From Corythucha ciliata (taxonomy: Eukaryota; Arthropoda; Insecta; Hemiptera; Tingidae), in the NCBI GenBank assembly GCA_038030265.1, contig CM075941.1, forward strand, positions 16,492,001-16,556,000: DNA of 64,000 nt. Direction: 5' to 3'. Below are positions 56,780-64,000 of the stretch, in pieces (the stretch's first letter is position 1; every line of letters begins with the position of its first letter). The notes under the pieces are model-generated. The model was not told where the DNA came from and searched no databases. It saw nothing but the letters and a program-made list of their open reading frames with translations. The position numbers were made by a program, and so were the translations under genes.

Positions 56780-59700
56780 TTCAGCCCAGAAAAAAGCAAA
56801 AGACTCGATAACTGACGGTCAAAAGATTTACCCTAGAAACTTTACACGTTCTCCCTGGATTCAATTTAGGATCGATAAACGGTAAAAGGTTTTAGGTCGT
56901 CCACTGAAAAATCGCAGTTTGGTCACGAAACTGAAAATTTAGCCATTGAATATTATTTTCTCGGGTAATCTCTTCCCAAAATCTCTCACAACCGCTTGTT
57001 TCGCTTCATACCTATCAGCTTTGTTGTAAAGCCACCATAACAAACATAACAGCTTGGTCTTCCGACTTTCAACCGCAGAATCTAATTTTTTGTCGTTTAC
57101 GCTTACCCAAAATTAATGAAACATTGACTTCCAATTTGTAGTGGTCCGAAACTGAATATTTATGGACTCACAAACGGGCTTGTCATCAGATAATTGCTGT
57201 ACTTAATTGTTCTGTTTATAACTTTAACTTAGCTTTGGAAATGAGCAAAAACATACACACAAAATCCTTTCTTTTTAATTTGCCTGGCACGCAAGTTTGA
57301 CCCTGTCTCCCCCTCCCCTAACGTCACGTGGCTCGGTATGCTAGTCGGTGGGGTGGGAGGGGTAATTTGCCGGTAACCCGCCTACTTATCTGAGGAATAT
57401 CCTACAGTTCTTGGGATTAACAAAAAATTGCTAATGGACCAATTTCCAGCATGAAAAAACAGCTGTTTTGGCTATGAAACCTTGTAGTACGTGGTATATT
57501 AATGTTTTAAAGTTAAATATTTGCCTTGAATAAGCAACACCAATCTTGAAATCAAAGATTAAAAACTGGCAGAATTTTGAACTTCCCCCTTGAAAGTGAC
57601 GTCACAACATTGTAAACATTACACTACAGTATAAAGCGACAAAATGTTTTCTTCGTCCTTATGAAGCGTTTTTTAAAAATATTGAACGTGAACATTTCAT
57701 CCTTATAACTCATTTTCCAGGCATTTTAATTTTTTTTATTTTTCCGGAAAATGGTCCATTTCGACACGGAATCTTATCGTTTTTTAAAATAAAGTTAGTG
57801 GCTTAAAATAAAATAGGGGGTCTTCCTGCTCCTTGAAATTTAAAACAAGGCTCTCGGAGGAAACTGCCAATTTAGCGGCTCGGAAGGGGAATAAGTAGCG
57901 TCTGCCAAATGCTGCCTCAAATCGGTTATTTTCATTGAAAGTTCACGTCCGTGGTTTTGGGGAAGGGAGTGTAACGGTGCATTTTCCTTTTCGGGTTAAT
58001 ACTTCCCCTTCTTGGGAGAATTTTGAGTTGTTTTTTTTTTTTTTTGCCTCAACGATAAAAATAAAAACATGCATGGAGATCCTTTACTTGTTATAGACAT
58101 TGTGTGAGCATACTAATGAGTAGCAGCAAATGAAAAAACCGAAGTTTTCTCCCACTGTAGCGTTTCACCTGTACTTATTTTCCATTAAAATATTTCCTTC
58201 GCTCCCGAAAGTTGCGCCACCTTCCACGTAGAAGAATACTTGAATTCTCGTTACGCAAAAAAACTCAAGTTATTTTTTGAGGCCAGATTTTGTCTTTCAT
58301 AGCCCACCAACCTGACTTCGATTATCATTCTATCCCTCTACCCCTTTCCGCCTTTAGTTTTATATCGACATAACGCTACCTACTTTTAAATTGTCTACGT
58401 GACATTTCGTACAGAAAGGTTCATATAATAATTGCCTGTCTTAGAATGCGCTTTCTATTCTTTTTCCACTCGATTTCTTTTGAGTTTTTCCACCCTAGAA
58501 TGGCCCTGAGTAATGAGAAAACGAATAATGTGGTGGGGGGTTGGGGTGCGTATGTAACCTGGTTTTTCTTTTTCGAGCGTGCGCGCGTTGGTTTCCTTGT
58601 GTCTCTTGAGATAATTACTCGCTTTATTTCATTTATAACATTTTGAAATGCTCCTGACAACTCATCAGATATATTATGAGACCTTGAATGGTACTCACTA
58701 TCAGTGGAAGTTCTTTATGTTCCAAAATCGACGCTCCTGATCGCCTTGCCTTGATGGGGTGCGCACCACGAGGAATAATTATTTGAGATTGAATAATGTA
58801 GAACACCGTAGTTTTGGGTTTCTATTTTTCTCCTTAAAAGATAAATGTCCAATCCTAATTGAAAAATTAGGTCTCTGAACTTCTGAAGTACTCAAAGGCC
58901 ACCACGCACTTAGTTTAATAATCAATGAGCTTCTTCCTGCAATTTACCTACTTTAGAAGATTCCTTTTCTTAATAGGTATATAGCACCCTGTGTGAGATG
59001 ATTTCGATTATCTTTTTATATATCTCCCCTCCCCTTCATATCCTTCAAACAAATGATTGTGAAGACACACTAATGGTGAAAGCGTGTCCCTTTTAAATGA
59101 AAGAAAAAAAAAACTATTCACGAAGATGAGAATCATATCACACGGGAGTCTCCTCAGTCCTCAGCTATAGGTATACGTGCACGTCATGCACGCACTCCTA
59201 TAGGAACTGTCCCTGCGACCGCATTATTTGACCGTCGCTTTACTTATTGAGCCATATTAGTCCTTCATATTCGTGCCTCTTAAACTGCCCTTGTTGCCAA
59301 CCATTGCGTGACAATGGAAAGGGAACGAGAAGGAATATTTGTGGGTAAAGGGTCAAGTTCAGTCTGTAAAAATCAATAGTAATTTGAAACAATATTGTGT
59401 GCGCAATAATCCCCCCCCCCCATCGTGCCGAGCGATAAATTTCACAGCATGCTCTGGGTGACTTATTACTCGAAGACTGGAAAATAAATGATTTTTTTTT
59501 TCTTCGGAAATATCAAAAGTTATTTTCTTATTTTCCACGGGTGACAATGAATTGACAAAGTGATTTCAATTTATGCGCACAGCCCTATCCTCCCCCTCAT
59601 TGCGTGCACCTAAGCCTCATGAACGATGCATTCAATGAGTAATTTTTCAACAACTTCTGTCGCTTGACTACCAATGCATTTTTGTGAATTTTTCTCTAAG

Positions 59701-62700
59701 AAAAACCTTGCACAAGAGGATGTAAAGTGAGCCCGCTTGAGGTAGTAATTACAGGTTTGAAACCCCCGCAATTATTTAGCCCACTCAGAGCTAATTATTT
59801 GAAGAAAAAAATGAAAAATGTATTTCTGCAATATACTGGCTAGGGTGTACAAAGGTAGAGTCTTTTGAGGAGTGGTACATGTTTAAATCAGTGTAGGTAT
59901 TTCTTATCAAACCAAAAATATCAATAGGCTTCATTCATTATTCTGGCATTATTCACAGTGGTCAAGAGTCTAGACACTACAAGAAGTAATCACTGGCTCC
60001 CCCGCCCTCTAGTAAAAAATGCAACGTAATATTAGTCCTAGAATGGATCGATATTTCCCCGTCCAAAATAGCATTTTTTGCTCGTGCAAAGTCAACGGTT
60101 TATTGCATAATTACATCGCTTGGTAAATTGGCGAACGGTTACGGATGAAACATTGTAATTTTAATACGTAGATAAGTATATAAGATACCGTCTGAAGGTC
60201 TCATTGCATCTCAACGAAACTCCCCCCCCCCTTCTACCCTTTTCATCAGGAAAACTTTTACCAGACCCAATCTCTCTTTGATTATACATATCCCACACTT
60301 CCATTTCAACTCTATCTCTTATACATATACAGGCGCATTCATCTCTCGCCCGTTTCGGACGAAATAATAATATTGAACTACTCGGAACTCCGCTTGAGTA
60401 GAGCTTGTCAATGTTCTAAAAATGGGGTTGGACAAATGGGTTGTGTTAGACGCATTTGGCATGGATGAATAGGTCGGTTCGTCCCTGAGGGCGAACAAAC
60501 TTGAATTTTCGTATGGTTGTCTTTAACTCACAGTCGCAGACTAGTGGTGGAGCGGAGGGAAGATTCAGGGATCCTTCCTCTTGGTATTCGCTCAGGTTCC
60601 CCCTGTGATGATTCCTGTTCAGCCCCCTCTCAAGACCAGAGTATTATAGTCTCGGCCAAAACGCTCCTTTTTGCCCTCATACAGAGGGAGGCGCTAACAC
60701 CGCAGCCGGCTGCTTTTCGCTGTTCATCACTATCCAAGGGGCCAGTTTTCAGGGGTCACACGGATTTACCTGTGGAAGGCAGACAATAAGCGATTGTCCT
60801 CGACGCAGGCGGACTAGGGCTGGCCCCACTCTGGATCACCGATACAAACGACATTGCGAAACGCTTTTTAGCCCGGAATCGGCTATCCTCGATCATGGCC
60901 TCCTAAAGGAATCGTAAACCCGCCCACGGCTCAAAGAAAGAAAGAAAAAAAAAACACACTGTAAAAGTGTCCCAGAAACAACCCCAAATCCCAGAAACAA
61001 ACTCAAAATTGGACGAAACTACCATTTAAATGCACGGTGAATCCGAAAATCGAGGCGGACTTCGTGAATCGATCGTTGGCAGGCTCCTCTCTGTGATGGT
61101 TTCGGCCTTCCGGTGTTTTTGGCCGTTTTGATTTTCCCAATTTCCTGGATTTTGATTTTCCCAAGTTTCTGGGGGGGGGGGTGCACGAATGGGGAGACGG
61201 AAGGCCGTGCAGTTCAAGAAAGAGCCTCGACGCAGATGGACCTCGTTGTTCCGCTCTGGAGTGGGGAAATCAGCTGAAACCCCAAGAAACCACTTCCGGC
61301 TCAAATCGAAAAGCGTCGAAAAAATGGCGAAGAGTGGAGAAGGAAAACATGAATTTATTGAAATGACGATCTTCTCTTGCTTTTCGAGACTGTTACCGAT
61401 GATTCATCGACTATTCAGAATCGAGACCACTCAAATCACAATCTCGTTCATAACTACGAGCTGAGGCCTTGCGGTAAACCAAATTTTAAATTTCCTTATG
61501 TCTCACATGGCAGAAGTAGCAGGAACTTTCAGCACTCTTCGGTGAAATTAAGAAAATGTTGGAACTTCACATATAGGTACATATTTACAATTGTAGTGAA
61601 CGTAATTGCTCCATGCCACTCTCTCTACTAGAGAATAACCAGAGGGAAAATGTGCTCGTATTAATTGAAATTAAATCAGAACTTGTAGATAGACAACTAT
61701 GCACTTTCGCGTGGCCTTGCCCTACAAAAATCAACACTCAGAGCACCCATATCCAACTTATTAGATTCCATCATTTATTAAATTATTACCCCCATCGCCG
61801 AGCGAATGATTTGCTATAGAAGCACGTACTTCACCCGCGTAATTGTGTACGTGTTTATCGCGTCATCTTCTAAAATACCTATTTCCATTGTACATATTGA
61901 CATACAAGGGGTACTCAAATAATCAGCCTGTAAACCTGTAAATAAGTATTTATTTCTTTGTAATTAAGTAAAATTCCCCCCCCCCCCGACTATGCGTTAC
62001 TAAAGAAACGAGATTTATAACATCTGTTCACTGGTTTACCGAAATACTGAGTTTTGTTTGAGTAACCCTACAAATTCGAAGATTGAGTACAACAGTCTTC
62101 AATAGAACGAATTCTCTGTTTCCCTCGGGAGTCTATCTTCTTCAGTCCCTTTTTTAACCGAAAAAAAAATTAAAAACCTGAATTCACTATTCGTCTTGCC
62201 GCTGTCTTCCTTAATTCGTTTCGATTTCCTCCTCGACGTTTCTCACTCATTCTCTCTTTCTCTTTTATAAAAACAAGAGAAGTCTTATCTTGTCGATTCT
62301 TCAAACCTGTCAAAGTTTCTAGAATGGGCTGGTGGGGGGCAATCTCCAGGTACTTGTATTCATCATTCGAGTGTCATTTGTTAATATGAAAATATATTGA
62401 CAAAAAGAAACAATGCTTCTCTCGCTTAGCAGCAGCTGTGACAAGTTTTTTCTCGGTGACATTTTTCGAGCGTTTTGAACGGTACTTGGCACAGCGAAAA
62501 TAATTTTTTCGCCCCCCCCCCTCATCACCCATATAATTGTCAAACATTGCACGTCTTTGAAAATAACCCCTCTGCAAAAGCATCGTTCGGCATCGCCTAA
62601 TTGTCACGTGCTAATACGTATAGGTACATAGCGTAGTTTATAACTCGCGTACACGGTCTTTTCGCAGGAAATTACAATCGGCGGTTATTGAGACGTGGGA

Positions 62701-64000
62701 AGAGGCGGTGAGGGACTTAAAATTCGGCTATGATTGCGTTCCTGTTGAATGGGTGTAAACTAATTTCGCTTGCCCAGCCCCTCCGAGAGAATTCCCATTA
62801 TCTGCTTTAAGGTTTTAAGGTTTGAGGTCTCTTTGGTTTTGCCATTTCCTTCGTGATTGCACTTCTTTTCCCATTTCCTTCGTGATTGCACTTCTTTTCC
62901 CATTTCATTGATGCATTGAAAAAAAAAAAAAGACTAGACGCTATGATGAGTTTGGTGGTGGGTGGTGAGGGAGCAGATCGAAAATGAATAACGGCATTTT
63001 TGAATGGTGAAAATTGGAAACAGGGGGACTATAGCAAATGGGGAAGTTGCACATTTTTCAAGCACTGGTGTTTATTGAAGAAGGATCTTCAACAAGGCAA
63101 TTTGCTCACATTAAAATCAATCAAGGGTTTTTTTAAAGCGAATTTTTAACAAATTTTCAGTGAGGGTTTGATAACGTCAAAAGGCAGTTAATGAAAAATG
63201 GATAGTGTTGAGAAGAAGGGGGAAGACGCGTTTTCTGGGGGTCAAATTTCTTGTTATTTGTAAACATAACATTTTAGAGTTCCCTCAAATGCTTCAAAAC
63301 TGCACATTGACGTCGTTTTCCCCTCGCATTATTCATCCCCTCCTGAAGAACTTTGAAATGTATTTAAAAATCACCAGATGCACCAATCGGGCTGCAACTA
63401 CCATCTGTCCATGTGCCAATTTATACCGGTATAATTTTCTCCCAAATCTGGCATACACGCAAGTTCCCCATTATAGGAAGCTTGGTTCGTGAAAACCGTG
63501 TCGCCTATCGAATGTTTTTATCTCGAAAACTGTTTGCGCCACATTTTTATTCCGATAGTTTACATATCTTCACGAAACAGAAAAAAAAGGGCTCAACTAA
63601 TAGCACACAACGCCCCCCGGGGGACGAACGTGACCATTTCACAATCGGCGATTTTTTTTGTTTGTTTCTTGCGCTGTACATTTCCCATTTCGCGTTATTA
63701 CGTTACCTCCTGTAGTGCCATAACTAAAACCTATACGGGAGCCGCTTTTTAATTATGTAAGGGGCAGAATTGAAAAAAAAAAAAAACACAACCAACTGTG
63801 ACATTTTAGGGGGACATTTAAAACTTGGCCGAGCGATACGTGACTTAAGGGTCAGAAGCAAATCGATTGAGAAAGTGTTTAACATCGGAAAATATACAGC
63901 TGTGGGCGCCATATTCTCAACAGTGTACCGTTATATCGAGATCGCTTCTGTTTGTTTTTTCAAAGCCTTCTCAAAGGACATTGAGTGATGTACAGTGTAG
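56780..64000. other. Intergenic, no supported gene
   Basis: Seven kilobases of AT-rich DNA with C/G runs at about 59411, 60223, 61171, 61977 and 62512 and a T run at 58031. Short open frames occur on both strands without domains or linked splice sites. A 17-bp imperfect hairpin with CTATAGG arms lies near 59166-59203. Confidence 0.45.
62842..62899 (+). repeat. Exact 29-bp tandem duplication
   Basis: The unit starting CCATTTCCTTCGTG occurs twice without change (62842-62870, 62871-62899), and the first bases of a third copy follow. Perfect identity suggests a recent event or an active minisatellite. Confidence 0.88.

Overview
The window looks like a gene-poor, transposon-rich piece of a large animal genome, most likely an arthropod. 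The evidence is an AT-rich background, one spliced gene with GT-AG introns of 58-62 nt, a copia element with a Drosophila-copia-type primer-binding site, and a mag-like Ty3/Gypsy pol. The species cannot be named from sequence alone. No bacterial signals, CRISPR array, rRNA gene or convincing tRNA gene was seen.

Layout. 1-2463 is the 3' part of a dead Ty3/Gypsy pol (RT, RNase H, integrase, chromodomain-like tail), cut by the window edge and probably followed by its LTR. 8438-9218 is the best host gene: five short exons with in-phase consensus splice sites encoding a 179-aa protein with four predicted membrane segments, resembling insect LAPTM4-like/DUF4728-like proteins, with a polyadenylation signal 58 nt after the stop. 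17695-23847 is a composite Ty1/copia locus: an inverted LTR end, a second copy of the pol 3' end, an LTR, a nearly full but frameshifted gag-pol, and a 3' LTR. A 139-bp MITE lies in the RNase H and a 1.45-kb foldback element lies in the 3' LTR. A 5-bp direct repeat (TATTT) flanks the whole composite.

The rest is intergenic DNA with DNA-transposon relics and diverged ~30-bp tandem arrays. Three hAT-like elements show terminal inverted repeats and 8-bp target duplications with one mismatch (40796-41143, 49029-50780, 54433-56768). The last is packed with ~30-bp repeats. Related arrays lie at 26.8-28.1 kb (with an orientation switch), 40.4-41.4 kb, 44.9-45.3 kb and 16.9-17.5 kb. Many long G or C homopolymers dot the window.

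A few protein-like islands with good splice signals (14.7 kb, 36.6-36.9 kb minus strand, 39.6 kb, 47.7-48.2 kb) may be exons of unrecognised genes and are listed at low confidence. Apart from the four-membrane-segment gene, nothing here can be assigned a cellular role. The organisation is best read as successive, nested transposon insertions in intergenic DNA.
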